The notes: generated by a model not told the origin, from the letters alone. Positions 10,826 to 22,458 are shown, counted from the stretch's first letter. The stretch: DNA of 64,000 nt from Cercospora beticola (GCF_033473495.1 NC_088937.1:682001-746000); one strand, 5' to 3'. Program-made: numbers and translations.

Positions 10826-11707
10826 TTGCTGTCGCATGGACTTGCGCCCTACTTGCCGCTGCACGAGTTCAACTTCGTCGACCACAGCGCCTTTCCCGCG
10901 AGTTGGAGCAGGGGTGTAACTTGAGCATTATAAATGCGCCGGCACTGTCTCGCTCTTCATGCTAATACTCTCCCTCTGTCTCCCGCTTATCAATTGTATA
11001 GCTGACTCGAGGACCTGAATTTGGGCTGTCTACAGTACATTTCGCGACACGCAAGACATCACTGGGCACGAGATGGATTGCGGTGGGACTGGCATGAGAA
11101 GTTGGAGCCTCGATGGTCCACCACGCTGTATTTTCACGCAGTGGATAACCTTTATGGATCTGAAGTGAGACCTCTTTCCGCGAAATCAGCATAGAGTAGA
11201 GCGCGTGTTCTTACACCCACTCTGCCCACCTATCGCTTTCGATTTCTTTTTCACTACAACTAATACATACTACATACTAGAGTTACACTATTTGGTTTAA
11301 CCTAAACCTTGCCCTTTCGTTCGCGGCCGTAGACGCGTCCAGACCCCATTCCACCAACGCCAAAAGCCGGAAGCTGCCTCGCCCGTGTGTACTGCGTACC
11401 GCCATACCAGAAGTACAGTAATGCTGAATGCTAATTATGTTCTTTTTCCTTGCGACGAAAAGTCCGAATGGGCCCTGCCGAGGGGGTATAACTGTCAAAC
11501 AAAAGATCCGAGATCGTTACCGCCGTACCGTCCGTGATTACCCAGAAGCCTGGAGAGGAGTGATGCCTCTCTTGTGGTTGTCGTCGTCTTTGCTGAAGAG
11601 TCTTTGCCGCCGTCCATGTTGTCCATCGCATGCCGAAGTGCTGTTGTGCCAGTCGTATCTGTCGCGCCGTTGATGTCAATGTCCGAATACCATCCGTGAA
11701 TGAATCC

Positions 11708-13255
11708 TCACAACCGTGCTCGCTGCTTCCCATACGCCTCCGCCATAGCCTCCTGCCGTGCCTTCTCAATCGCAGCAATTCTCGCCTTTTCCATCTCATT
11801 CGCCATCCTCCTATGCAACTTCTCAATCATCTTCGTAACCTTCTTGTCATCCCACGCATGGTGACCACGAAGATACTCTTCAATCTTATCCAAACTAAAA
11901 TGATGATTGCGCTTCCCCTTAGACTTCTCCCGAAGATGGGTCATGAAATGATCAAGCGCATTATCGGAACGACCAATCTTTTTGGTGCATCCTGGGAGAG
12001 GACACGGAAAGGCTCGAATATTGCTATGTGAGAGCATGTGTCGCTTGAGGTGTTCGGCGCGATCAAAGCTGGCATTACAAATTGTGCCGTTGTCCTTCTT
12101 GTGAGTGCAACGGTTTTGCTTGTCTGTGCGCGGTGTTTCGGGGATGACGAGAGTCTTTCCTGTGAGATTGTCGGTCACCACTGAGAACTTCTTGCCTTCG
12201 CATTTGATGTGGCAGATGCCTGTGTCGTACTCAGAGAACACTTTGGACGACGCCTGAGACTTGCGAGTTTTCCTGGATGGTCGCCTCTGGATGCGAGACG
12301 CGCTGGGTGAGCCTGGATAGTGGATGTCACGCCAGACCTGCGATTTCGTGGGTGTGCCGGCGAACTCGTCTTTGATGAACTCCTCTTTCACCATCACATA
12401 ATCTTCCTCGGATGGATTCATGTAGTGCTCCATCGGGCTTGGAGGTCCGACAGACTCCCAGCCACTGCTTCCTGTCATGTTGGAGTCGAAGCTCTGCGCA
12501 AAGTCGGTCCCACTTTGGTCATACTGGGGATAGTGATCCATCGGGTAGTCATCTTGGGGACCCAGTTGAGATGGAACGACCACTCGTGGCTGTGCATGGA
12601 AGGATGGGACGGCTGGTACATTGGGAAACACTGACTGCTCCAGCGACGCATTCAGGGAGGCCGAAGGGTTGGCATACATGGAAGCATGCGGCGCATGCTG
12701 GTGTCCGAGATTCTGCACGCTGTGGTAGAGCGTGTCCGCCAGTCCAGGCTGTAGAACAGGACCGAAGGAGCTGTGTTGAGGATCCTGCCATATCTCGTTC
12801 CGCATGGGTGAAGAATCCGGCATCTGCATCGGCATGCTCTGGGTGGACATTGGCAGGCCGTGCGGGTAGGACATGTCGCACATGGGCTGCTGTTGAGTCA
12901 ACGTGCACGCCGTTTCCATCTGAGCAGGCAGTGTAGCATGCATCTCCGATGTCTCATGCCACTGGTGGACAAAGCTGTCTGCGGAATTGAGCATTGAATG
13001 GACTGGTGCCGCAGGCTGCGAGAAACTTGATATCGATGACGGTCCGGAATGATGTGTCGTGTCCGACATTGAGGAGAAGGCCAGCGAAGGTCTCCTCGAA
13101 TCTTGCGCCGATGAGGGAGGCGTCAGCGGTCCCCATCCTGAGAAAGATTGCGCCTGCTGTGGCAGACAAGGCTTCTGATCAAACACGCTATGCGTATCGA
13201 TACCCGGGACGACTAAGCCACGGGCAGGGCGAGTCGGTGTCGACGTGCTAGACAT
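11708..13255 (-). CDS. C2H2 zinc-finger transcription factor, BrlA-like candidate
   Basis: Single exon, 515 residues. The first about 370 residues are low complexity (Ser, Pro, Gln, Met, His), as in a transactivation region. Two C2H2 fingers follow from about residue 383. The first is CTHKKDNGTIC followed by FDRAEHLKRHMLSH; the second is CPLPGCTKKIGRSDNALDHF followed by MTH. Then come a basic stretch (REKSKGKRNHH) and a C-terminal helix rich in Arg, Glu and Ala. The EHLKRHM...H and SDN spacing resembles the conidiation regulator BrlA. BrlA activates asexual development in Aspergillus; orthology here is not proven, and another C2H2 regulator such as FlbC is possible. The very long upstream non-coding region would suit a developmentally controlled gene. 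Confidence 0.75.
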   Translation of the reverse strand: MSSTSTPTRPARGLVVPGIDTHSVFDQKPCLPQQAQSFSGWGPLTPPSSAQDSRRPSLAFSSMSDTTHHSGPSSISSFSQPAAPVHSMLNSADSFVHQWHETSEMHATLPAQMETACTLTQQQPMCDMSYPHGLPMSTQSMPMQMPDSSPMRNEIWQDPQHSSFGPVLQPGLADTLYHSVQNLGHQHAPHASMYANPSASLNASLEQSVFPNVPAVPSFHAQPRVVVPSQLGPQDDYPMDHYPQYDQSGTDFAQSFDSNMTGSSGWESVGPPSPMEHYMNPSEEDYVMVKEEFIKDEFAGTPTKSQVWRDIHYPGSPSASRIQRRPSRKTRKSQASSKVFSEYDTGICHIKCEGKKFSVVTDNLTGKTLVIPETPRTDKQNRCTHKKDNGTICNASFDRAEHLKRHMLSHSNIRAFPCPLPGCTKKIGRSDNALDHFMTHLREKSKGKRNHHFSLDKIEEYLRGHHAWDDKKVTKMIEKLHRRMANEMEKARIAAIEKARQEAMAEAYGKQRARL

Positions 13256-15996
13256 CTTGTAGACTGCAACAAATGGTCAGCATATCCATCCCAAAACAAT
13301 CATTGTTGCCCCAGGTGAGTCGAACACACACACAAGACAGTACACCTCCAACAAGTTCCAAAGTAAACAGTGTGCACGGGTGACCTGGAGGATCGACAAA
13401 GGGAGAATTGTCATTCAGGAGACAGAATGAGGAACGTGTGTGGCTTTTAGAGTTTGAGGCGTCTCCACGGTATGCAGTAGGACTGCCTGGGGGTGAAATG
13501 GCTGAGGCAGACGGACTGAGCAAACTCACCATTGTACAACCGCATCCTCTAGGCTGTCTCTCCAGTGCTCGTGGGACGATCGACGACAGTACTATGTCAG
13601 GGTGGCGCGGAAAGGTGGTCTGGCCAACGCGATCACTGGTTCCGTCAGCAACGTCGAGATGCATAGGCAAATGCCAGGTACCACCGTACCCGACCACGAA
13701 TTATTGCTCGTCTACACTGACCTTCAGCAAAAAGGACTGCAGAGACCAAGCGGCGCTAATTTCCCGAACTTTGAGCGCTGGATTGTTGAAACCCTTCTGC
13801 AAGGGGTCGGAATATTTCTTCAGGAACAACAAGAAGCGAACGATCGGGAACGTTGTCCCTGGACCTGGGAACTTGCAGGATGGTGTGAAGAAAGATGCAA
13901 CTTCAGAGAAATTTTCGAGCGACCTTGCGGAGGGAATAAGTATCTCGTGCAGAGCCACCGACTTTGAACAAATCAAGGACCGTGACCTTGCAGGCAAGCC
14001 CGTTTTGTACAGCCTGAGAAGATCCGGCTTCTCGGAAAAGAGGTCGCAGAGGCAATCAACCGGAGGGTGGCCTGCTCACTGTAACGTCAGCCGTCAACGA
14101 ACGCCTCCCGTGATGGAATGCAACTCTACCGGCAGACGGCCTGCACGTATGGCGTGCACTCGATCGATGAACAAGCTCTCAGGGAACGCTGTGCCATGGG
14201 GAATTCGATATTCTCCTCAACATTTGTCGTCCAAAAGACCCGCTCGACAGACATTGTGATGATGTTGTTGGATGTTCGCAGAGGCGGTCAGTAGATTCTC
14301 CCCTGTGCTTGCCTATCGATGACAGGGCACAGACTGTTTCAGAGGATGATCGAGCAGCGATTGGACCCTTGAATGGCCTGTATATGTAGGCGGCCAGGTC
14401 GCCGAACACCTGATCTCGACGGTCCAGCGATGAAAGTCCTGCGCAACTATACAAGGACTTGCATAACGCAATGTTGCGCGACATGAAGGGCGATCCTATG
14501 AGTTGTCATGTAGGCAAGTGGACCTCTTCTCCATTCTACTCTCGAGTGTTGCCGTGCTGTTTGGCATGCACACTGAATCCGCTTTTGGCCGCGCCAAAAT
14601 ATGGGTGGCGCAGGTCTGCAGCCATGCGCTGCAACACGCGAGATCTGATCGCAATGGCAGATGTCAATGCCAGCAGCCGTGTCGCAGCAGCGCCGCATCG
14701 CATATGAGGTGCTGCGAGCTGGCAGCTTACAGTTCGCATAACAGGAAGTTCTTCGCAGCAGCAACAAAAACGAGTGTGCTGCTGATCATGATTGACAGTG
14801 ATGCCACTTCTGCACCAGGTTGCTGGTGTTGGTGTGGATCGGAGTCCTCTGAGGTCGTACAAGTAGGCCGTCGTACAGGGAAGACCGCGGTCGGTGAACG
14901 GGAGGTCGAAAGACACTTGGTCAAGTTGTAGCGACGACTTCTCCACTCAGGCATGTGCTCTCAACAGATGGGTGACATCTGGCTCAATCTATCGCCGCCT
15001 CGTGACTGCCGTCTGGCGGCTGTTCGGTCTCGATATCCGAGGAAGGTGTTCGTTCACGAAGCAATCGGCCGATCGCATGGCTTCCCGTTCATGCGCAGCC
15101 GTGGCATTGATTCCGTCGGCGTCAATGCCGCTGGCGGCTGCTGTTCCTGGGCGACAGTGGGCGGCTCTCGAGAACGAATGCGCGGTACGCTACTGTCGCG
15201 TTCCTGATCTCCATACCGTGCCGTGCCGTGTGTGCTTTTGGCCTGCGTCGACTCTTTTCTCCGCTGTTGTTTCATGACCCGCAGGTGGCCCATGTCGCGC
15301 ATCTCTGCACACTCAACATTTGCCGCAACGCTGTGGGGAAACAATCTGGGCGCTTCCGAGTCCACTGCGCCCCACATTTCAATGTATATCGTCGGTGCGG
15401 GCCAGACGCTGAATGGCGGTGTTCCTGAAGTGGGCTGTGTTACATCGCAGATTGTTGTGTGTGTAACGAGCGCATCATTCGATTGACTGGCCATCGGAAG
15501 GCGCCAGCCGCAGGACTATGCAAGACATCAGCTCTTTGCGAAAGTTGAAATCCCAATTGCCTGGTATTTTCCGAGTTGAGGCCTGTCGTGATACAGGATA
15601 TGACAGTGGTATGTCGTCCTGCAGACATCGAGACAAGATGAGAGCACGAATCGTGTATTGCCTGAATTGGGATCCTCAAGCATGGCGAGACGAGACGATA
15701 TGGAATTCGTAAAGAGTCTTGGCTTTGGGGGTGTCTGCTAATCTACACAGCGATAAGCCACCTTCAAACTGCATGTAACTCACCACAGGCAAAAGTCGAC
15801 TGCTATCACGTGGTCCTCCCAGTCGTGTCGCATTTACAGTGAAGAATGGAGGATAAGACTTTGGCCAGGAGAGTGCCCAAGAAAATTCTGGTGCATTGTG
15901 TGTCGCCGTGCAGTAGGCTGAGCACCTGTTCTAGAAATCCATTCATCCATCCGTCATAAGCTAAGAATTTGGTAGCCACTCAACACGTGACCAAGA
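13256..15996. other. 2.7 kb non-coding stretch upstream of the C2H2 regulator
   Basis: The longest gene-free stretch in the window. It begins directly upstream of the C2H2 start and ends at the 3' end of the zinc-cluster gene. A plus-strand frame of 283 codons (13408-14259) lacks any domain or typical composition. The stretch probably holds a long promoter and 5' leader, possibly with upstream ORFs. No repeats or tRNA seen. Confidence 0.5.
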
Positions 15997-18042
15997 TCAT
16001 ATCGCTCGCCACCCAGTCCCACTCGAAGCAATCGCGCTGCCATTATTCATAGTCTCATTCACGGGGCGGAAGCCGCCATTAGTCGCTGCCGTATCCGTGG
16101 AAGGCGGACGGTCCACAGGAGCATTCTCTTTCTGCAAGAGGATCTCGCGCTGCTGGTTGCCATGAAGTTGGAACGGGAGATCCAGCGGCCTCTCTTGAAC
16201 TTGCGCTGAGTTTGGTGGGGTAGCAAGATTGCCCACAGGTTGCGGCTCTTCGGCAATCTGGGACACTTCGACATTTGCAGTTTGAACATAGGCCGGTATC
16301 GTTCCCCCTGGACCGCGATTTGGCTCGCCAGGTTCGTTTGGACCCGGCTGTTGTTGCTGGCCATCACGCATGCTGTCTTCGAAGCCCTGTCTCGCGAGTT
16401 CTTTGGCGTTGCGTAGACCTTCCTCGTCCTCTCGAATCTGGTTCTCCTGTTCTTCCTTCTCGTCCAAGGCTTCGAGGTCCTCGAGAGGGTTGCTATCGTC
16501 ATCATCGCTGTCCCCATTGTCACTTGCCCCGTTCGCATATCCGTTAGATGGATGTGCGCCGTTGGTAGGAGAACCCGCAAGGCCAGGGTAGCTCGAGTCC
16601 ATGAGGTGGTCAAGCGCACCCAACTCCTCGCGCGACACGTCACGCCAGTGGCAACGAGCGTGCTTCCTGGTACATCCAGCGCAAGACGTTAGGTTCTTGA
16701 CGCAGTCCATGCGCAACCTCCGGCATCTATCACAGGGCGGCATGACGCGAGTCCCTCGAGGAAGGCTGTCCATATGGGCTTGACAGAGTGGTCGGAAGGG
16801 TTGGCTACTTTCCAGTGCAGGGGGGAGTGGGCGGCTGAAATTGTGCTTGAGTGGTGTGTGGCTAGATGAATATGGATTCCCTGTGCTCAGAGACGGGCGA
16901 TGTGTGTATGTGTTCGCGCTTGCTCGGTTGCTATCGGAAGCATAAGGTAGACTTTCACCCAACACATTTGTTGGCACAGGCGACAATGATGAATTGTTGG
17001 ATGTGACGCCATCATTGGGCAGTGTCCCGCTAAAGTCCAATGTTTTCGGCGTCTGTTGAGGATCGACGGTTGTGGACTGGTGCCGGGCGTGCAGTTTCGG
17101 AGCATTTTGATTGTGAGGCAAGCTCTCAAAGTGCCGCAGGAGCTCAGTCCGAATAGCTGCGTTCGATCCCAACGTTGGTTCGACGCTCTCAGCAACAGGC
17201 TTGCCATTGGCCGGGGTCGAATTGACAGCGACAAATCCTGAACCCGAAGACGATGGAGGCGCCGTGGTAGTCTGAGGTGCAGTTGCCTTCGCCGGTGTCC
17301 CACTACCGCCCTCTGCTCGTCGCTCAAGTATGGCTGCTCGGCGACCCTTCAACCTATGAGACAATTGCCGCGTGCGAGCCGCAACCATGTCGGCCACGTT
17401 GGTCAGCTCCTTGAGCTTCGTTTCCAGCACATCGCACGTGCCGACCTCCTTCTCTTCGTCTTCCCAGATTGGCAGAGGCGGGATGAGTTCCTGACATCTT
17501 CCACTATTAATGAAGAGAAAGTCTTCCTCGCTGATCTGCACGCGCAACTGTTTCTGAGGGTAGTAGAATTGGCACACCCTGCGGCCTTCGGAGAATGTGC
17601 TGAGCGTAAACTGGCTGGGGTGGGCGCGCGCAAACTCAATTACTTCTAGCCAGGTGATGGTGTGGCTCGTCTCGGCGGGGTCTCCAGTCGCATTCTTGTG
17701 GTGACTGGCAACGATTTTGGGCGGAGCATCGAAACAGCGTTCGAAGCGCTTGATGAGGATGGGTCCGAGAGGTCTCGCACCAAGGTTGGAGGCCAATGAC
17801 TCGTGTCTATCGAGGATGTTGCTGTAAGCGCCGAGTAGGTGGAGCAGATTCGGGAGAGTGTCGTCCTTGTTGATGAGAGGCAAGTCGTCGTGCGATTGTC
17901 GGGCGAGGTAGTTGATGCTCAGCTGGCTGCTCGTCTTCGCGGCCTTTGCGACGGGCGCAGAGACGGAGCCGGTGGAGGGACTCCGCTTGCGCTTGGCGGC
18001 GGCTGCAGCGGCGTCGGTCGAAATGGGGGTGCTGGTGTCCAT
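15997..18042 (-). CDS. Zn2Cys6 zinc-cluster protein with C-terminally placed cluster
   Basis: Single exon. I start at the ATG reading MDTSTPISTD (18042), giving 681 residues; the frame continues 75 codons upstream but that part is Pro/Arg-rich leader-like sequence. Residues 1-230 include a conserved-looking globular part (LPNLLHLLGAYSNILDRHES, then WLEVIEFARAHPSQFTLSTF). A perfect Zn2Cys6 cluster sits at Cys 437, 440, 447, 454, 457 and 464 (CDRCRRLRMDC...CAGCTRKHARC). This is far from the N-terminus, where most fungal zinc clusters lie. An acidic stretch (GDSDDDDSNPLEDLEALDEK) follows. No fungal-TF middle homology domain is visible. Likely nuclear and DNA-binding; targets are unknown. Divergent from LSM7. 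Confidence 0.82.
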   Translation of the reverse strand: MDTSTPISTDAAAAAAKRKRSPSTGSVSAPVAKAAKTSSQLSINYLARQSHDDLPLINKDDTLPNLLHLLGAYSNILDRHESLASNLGARPLGPILIKRFERCFDAPPKIVASHHKNATGDPAETSHTITWLEVIEFARAHPSQFTLSTFSEGRRVCQFYYPQKQLRVQISEEDFLFINSGRCQELIPPLPIWEDEEKEVGTCDVLETKLKELTNVADMVAARTRQLSHRLKGRRAAILERRAEGGSGTPAKATAPQTTTAPPSSSGSGFVAVNSTPANGKPVAESVEPTLGSNAAIRTELLRHFESLPHNQNAPKLHARHQSTTVDPQQTPKTLDFSGTLPNDGVTSNNSSLSPVPTNVLGESLPYASDSNRASANTYTHRPSLSTGNPYSSSHTPLKHNFSRPLPPALESSQPFRPLCQAHMDSLPRGTRVMPPCDRCRRLRMDCVKNLTSCAGCTRKHARCHWRDVSREELGALDHLMDSSYPGLAGSPTNGAHPSNGYANGASDNGDSDDDDSNPLEDLEALDEKEEQENQIREDEEGLRNAKELARQGFEDSMRDGQQQQPGPNEPGEPNRGPGGTIPAYVQTANVEVSQIAEEPQPVGNLATPPNSAQVQERPLDLPFQLHGNQQREILLQKENAPVDRPPSTDTAATNGGFRPVNETMNNGSAIASSGTGWRAI

Positions 18043-18884
18043 GCTTGCGGCATGCCAGAGGGGAGGACGATGGGGAGGAGAGGATGTGACGGAGACGGGG
18101 AGGAGAGGAGGAGGAGGACGTAGAGGAAAAGGGAGGGGAGCGCCGGAGCGGGCGTCGACGCCGGGAGAGCTGGTCGTCCCTGCCCACAGCCCAACAACTC
18201 GCGGCGCCCGTGGTGGAGGGTTGGTGCGGCGTGACAAAAGCGCGCGGCCAGGCCGCTGCGGACGCACGACTTACCTGGGGGATGAGCCGCCACTGGCCTG
18301 CCGCGCTGCAGCACCCTCGAGCAGGCTCGCGGGATGCCTGTCGCCGCTCGATCCCCTCGCCTTTTTGCCCGGAGGCGACAGCAGCAGCTGCGAGTTTGGC
18401 CAGCGGAAAGCGAGCTGCCTCCTCCGCTAGGTGTGGGCGGCATGAGGACTAGTCGGCAAATCGCTTTGTCGCGTCGTGACCCCGGTCGAGCCAGCCAGCA
18501 GCGGCCCTTCGCCATCACGCACCGGCCTGACGCAGCGACGTCCGCCCTGCTTGCCCGGTGCTGCTGCGTGGATGTCTGCTGCCGTGGCATGGTCCTTTCG
18601 GTGAGTCGGATTCGAAAACACATACCCATCAACACACCGCGGCCTGCTCGGAGCAGCACAGAGGAGGCGGTGGCTGGCACGGAGGCCCACGACTTTCCGC
18701 ACGGCGTCTCGACAGCGTCCAGTCCACGCCTGCTCCACACCACAGCCTCAGACCGCCACGACGACAGCGGAGCTGCTCCTTCCCCGCTCCATCCCGTCAG
18801 ACGCACGGACGACAAACTTTGAGCCGCATCGCGTGTCCGGCCAGCGTCGAAACCTGATGCCAAGTCCACCGCAAACACAACATC
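18043..18884. promoter_or_regulatory. Divergent promoter region, zinc-cluster gene / LSM7
   Basis: 842 GC-rich bases between divergent start codons. Both genes must be driven from here. No specific site recognised. Confidence 0.5.
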
Positions 18885-19383
18885 ATGGCAGAACGAGGCC
18901 AATTTCGCGGAGGTCGCGGTCGCGGTGAAGGGCGTGGCAGAGGTGGTGGTGATCGCGGAGGTCGAGGTGGTGGTCACGCGCAAGGCGGCGAGCGAAAGAA
19001 GGAAAACATCCTCGACTTGTCCAAGTATCTTGAGAAGGGGATTACTGTCAAATTCAGCGGTGGTCGAGAAGGTCAGTGTGCTGTTGTTTGGTGAAGAAAT
19101 TTGATTTGACTAATGTTGATTGTAGTCACGGGGACATTGAAAGGATATGATCAGCTCATGAATCTGGTTCTCGATGACGTGAAGGAGACGACGCGAGGTG
19201 AGAGCACACCACCAACGTACATTGCTTCAGCTACTGACGTCCGCTGCAGACGAAGAGGGCAATACCAGCACAAGAAATCTCGGTCTGCTTGTCGCACGTG
19301 GAACGCTTCTCGTTCTCATCAGCCCCGTGGACGGCAGCGAAGAAATCGCAAATCCTTTCGTGCAAGCCGACGAAGACGAATGA
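18885..19383 (+). CDS. LSM7: U6 snRNA-associated Sm-like protein LSm7
   Basis: Three exons, 18885-19071, 19126-19197 and 19250-19383, give 130 residues. The start is the ATG reading MAERGQFRGG. The N-terminal 38 residues are an RGG-type Gly/Arg repeat, longer than in yeast Lsm7. The Sm fold follows: ILDLSKYLEKGITVKFSGGR (Sm1 start), VTGTLKGYDQLMNLVLDD (Sm1 end with the conserved Asn) and LGLLVARGTLLVLISPVDG (Sm2 with the ARG triplet). LSm7 belongs to the LSm1-7 mRNA decay ring and the LSm2-8 ring on U6 snRNA. The RGG extension could add RNA binding or be a site of arginine methylation, which is inference. Confidence 0.95.
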
Positions 19384-20276
19384 ACGCACAGCAATCAGTG
19401 AGGCCCAGGCAGGCGTCTCCCAAAATTCTGCAAAGCATGCAACGGGGGAAGGAACGAACTGCTGTGCAGGCACGCTTTGCAGCAGCACGACCTCGAGCAA
19501 GTGGCAATTGCGCCAGCAATCAACACAGTGCTGCAAACGCACACGAAGCCTAATCGAGCCATACTGGGCAATTTCGGAGCCGTTAGCAAACGCTTGAGCA
19601 GCTCCAGCTCAGTTAGATCAAGGACCGCATCATGGGCTCCCTGCAGAAAGACGACGAATAGCACAAAAACATGCAAAATAAGACGACTCGAGCACCCCAA
19701 GCCCGGCCCGTCTGTCACGCATCCATTGTATTTCCATACCACTATCGTGCCAGTGCTGACATGCAGAAAATGCTATAATCGGGCGATGTTCTCAGTCACT
19801 TGTCTGTGACCTGCGCAACAGGCCTACTGCAGCCAACAAGCTCAATCGCCTGTATAGACTTTTCCGGTGGCATCACCAAGACTACTGTAGACCATGTGTC
19901 ATTACGACAACCGGTCATACTATACGCGTACGACTGTCGCTTTCGAGTGCACACTTGCAGTATAAGCACTAATGAGGAGCAACATGAATGTGAACATTGA
20001 CGTGTTCCATTCGGCAAGGCCATTGACTTCAGGGTTAGGGTTAGAGAGCGACCAGTAGCAGAAACATGAGTTGTAGTCGACATCGCCTCTGTTCAGCAAC
20101 GACGCGGCGCGTCGAGTTCCGACATTGGCTAACAAGAAGAAACAGAATGAGTACGTGCAAGAATATCTTGTATGCGTCGACCGATGTCTAACGACAGCTA
20201 ATGACTCTTGTTTTGAGCACCTCAAAAATGCTTCAAGCCATCATATACCGAGCTAACCCTCCACACGTATCGTTCA
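19384..20276. other. Intergenic, with a telomere-like motif
   Basis: Convergent 3' ends of LSM7 and the alpha/beta hydrolase. AGGGTTAGGGTTAG at 20031-20044 holds two TTAGGG-type units. No gene recognised. Confidence 0.55.
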
Positions 20277-21283
20277 CTACTTCCCACTCCCCTCAATCCA
20301 CTCCTTAAACAACGGCAGCACCCTCTCCGGACACTCCTCCGGCAAATAATGCCCAAATCCCCCATCCACAGGTTCAAACCTCACCTCCTCCGGCCTCTCC
20401 ACCCACCCCTTCCACACCTTAGGCACATCATGCATCCTCCCCAAATTACTCGCCGACCAAACCACCATCAACGGAATCCCCACCTTCCTCCCACTCTCCT
20501 GATCCTTCGTCTGCTCCTCCACATCCTCAAACGCCCCCGCAGAATAATCCCCACAACTCCCCGCCACACATTCCGGATTCGAGAATTGATGACAATAATG
20601 CCCTACCGCGTCATTTTCTCTAAATTTGGATACCCCGGCTTCGGCGGCGCCTTTGGCGCGTTCGAGGTTGATTTTTGTGAATTCGCCACTACCCATTGCT
20701 TCGATCATTTGAGGGGCTGTGGGTAAGGCGAGGAAAGGCCAGTGGTAGTAGGCTGCGCTTGCGGCGGGGTTGGAGAAGGCGGCCCATTGTTCTTTTGTGG
20801 GGACGATGTCGATGAGGATTGCGGAGATGATGTTGTGGGAGGGGGTGTTGTCTACGATTAGGCGGTGGCCGATTCTGCCTTTTGGAGGGAGTTAGTTCGG
20901 TTTTGATTTGACGAATGGTTGGGGAGAAGAGTGTTGTTTTTACCTCCGCGGTCGTGGCCGCACCAGATTACGGGGCGATCTTTGGAGAAGACTTGTTGCA
21001 GAGCTTCGATGATGAGGTTGCCTACTGTGCGCTTGTCATGTTTGGGAGGGAGGGAGGAGAAGCCGTAGCCGGGGAGTTCGGGCACGAAGAGAGAGATGGT
21101 GTCTTTCAGTTCAGAGACGACATGTCTCCACATGTAGCTGCTTTGAGGCCAGCCATGGACGCATACGAAGATAGGACCGGAGCCAAGGTCATGGGAATAG
21201 CTCTTGACATGGCCGCCTGAGGAGACGGTGGAGGTGTTCTCTTGCAGGAAAGGATGCAGCGTCTTCAGTGTCTGGTCTGCCAT
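20277..21283 (-). CDS. Alpha/beta hydrolase, epoxide hydrolase / dehalogenase type
   Basis: Two exons, 21283-20944 and 20878-20277, with a 65-base phase-1 intron, give 313 residues. Landmarks are FVCVHGWPQSSYMWRHVV (HGWP oxyanion motif), FVPELPGYGFSS, and the nucleophile elbow CGHDRGG with Asp as nucleophile, as in soluble epoxide hydrolases and fluoroacetate dehalogenases. The C-terminal FGHYLPEECPE supplies the catalytic His. The Asp nucleophile argues against an esterase. No signal peptide is visible, so the protein is probably cytosolic. Substrate unknown; detoxification of epoxides or halogenated acids is typical of relatives. Confidence 0.9.
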
Positions 21284-22458
21284 GATCGGGAGATTGTCCG
21301 CGGCTCTTCAAGAAGCAAGTATTCGCTTTGGAGTTGATAGGAAGCAAAGCTTGTTGACAGAGTGTAGTCCGCGGGCGTGGCTGACATTTCAGCAGCTTAG
21401 AGGGTGCTTTCTTCTAACATGACGACACAGCTGTATGATTAAGCATTGGGGCGGGGTGGATCTGGACTGTGCAGCAGCCATTCGACAGTCACCGCGGCAG
21501 TGGAACACTAATCAGCGCATCGACAAAGCTCACATGCTGTAGCATCCAGTGTAGTTTTTAGTGTTGTCAGCGGAGTATGGAGGCGGCTACACTCTGGGGA
21601 CGCGGCTGTCGTCGTCGATCGGCTCTTCGGACTGAATCGGAAGTTCAATGCTTTCGCCCGAAAATTGTGGGGGAGCAAGTGCGCTCGCCCAAAAGAGACC
21701 CTGCGTCGCTCGAAGGTTTGGAATTTCGTTCAGTGAAGTAGGTGTGTTTGCTGTTTGCTGCACCGTCTCAAACACTCCGCGGAGAGTGTCTCCTGGCACG
21801 GTGGTGCAACTGGTCAGCAGACAGCGTGCATAACCATCGTGAGCAGGGGATGTATTGACGCGCCCATGGGCAGCGGAGAATGCGCGTCCACGAAGTCTGG
21901 TTTGTCCAGCACATCGGGGGCCGACCATCGCTGTCGATGCTGGGCTACCTGGAGCCGCCCAACCAGGTCGACGGCGGGTGGGCGCCGACGTGCGAAGAAA
22001 TGCAACAAGTGAACGCGTGTCTGCACGTCTCGTATCCGTCGGCTCTCTGTTCGTTGGGAGTACATAGTGCTCACTGTGCATTAATAATTGCGTGACTGGT
22101 GAGCGACAAGAACAGCAAGGTTTCCAAGACCGAAGCTTGTCGCCGGCGTGCACAGACAGCGAGCCAGTTGTGCAGCGCCTCTCGGTCGCTCCCACGAGTC
22201 GAGACTTGCTCCCGCGCCTGGCTCGCTCTCCTCTCACTCTCCTGCCCACCCGCACCCAACCAACCTCAAACATACCTCACCAGCCGCCACCGCACCGCGC
22301 CCCGACACACGCACCCTCTCCTCGCCACCGCGCTCGACACTCCGCTCACACCGACACCGCGACCGCTCTCCACCCCGCTGCGCTCCATGTGGCCGCCTTG
22401 AGAGGACCCGACGGCGCCAAGCCAAGCGCTGCAATACCACCGGAGCGCGACTCGAGCG
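21284..22458. other. Upstream region of palH and of the hydrolase
   Basis: Divergent intergenic region of about 1.2 kb. A 228-codon minus-strand frame (21587-22273) has no recognisable domain and lies in GC-rich sequence, so I do not call it a gene. C-rich runs precede palH. Confidence 0.5.

Larger units (their letters stand above)
10105..11707. other. Non-coding region with two diverged structured repeats
   Basis: Apart from the repeat pair described separately (10366-10528 and 10657-10825), I see no coding potential. The region forms the convergent 3' side of the permease and of the C2H2 regulator. Confidence 0.5.

Noticed and set aside
13408..14259. Plus-strand frame of 283 codons upstream of the C2H2 gene
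   Set aside because: No domain, irregular composition, and position opposite a likely long leader; probably a chance open frame.
17919..18983. Minus-strand frame of 354 codons over the start of the zinc-cluster gene
   Set aside because: Shadow of GC-rich coding and promoter DNA in another frame, with Ser/Pro/Arg-rich nonsense composition.
21587..22273. Minus-strand frame of 228 codons upstream of palH
   Set aside because: Arg-rich GC-driven frame with no recognisable motif or splice partner.
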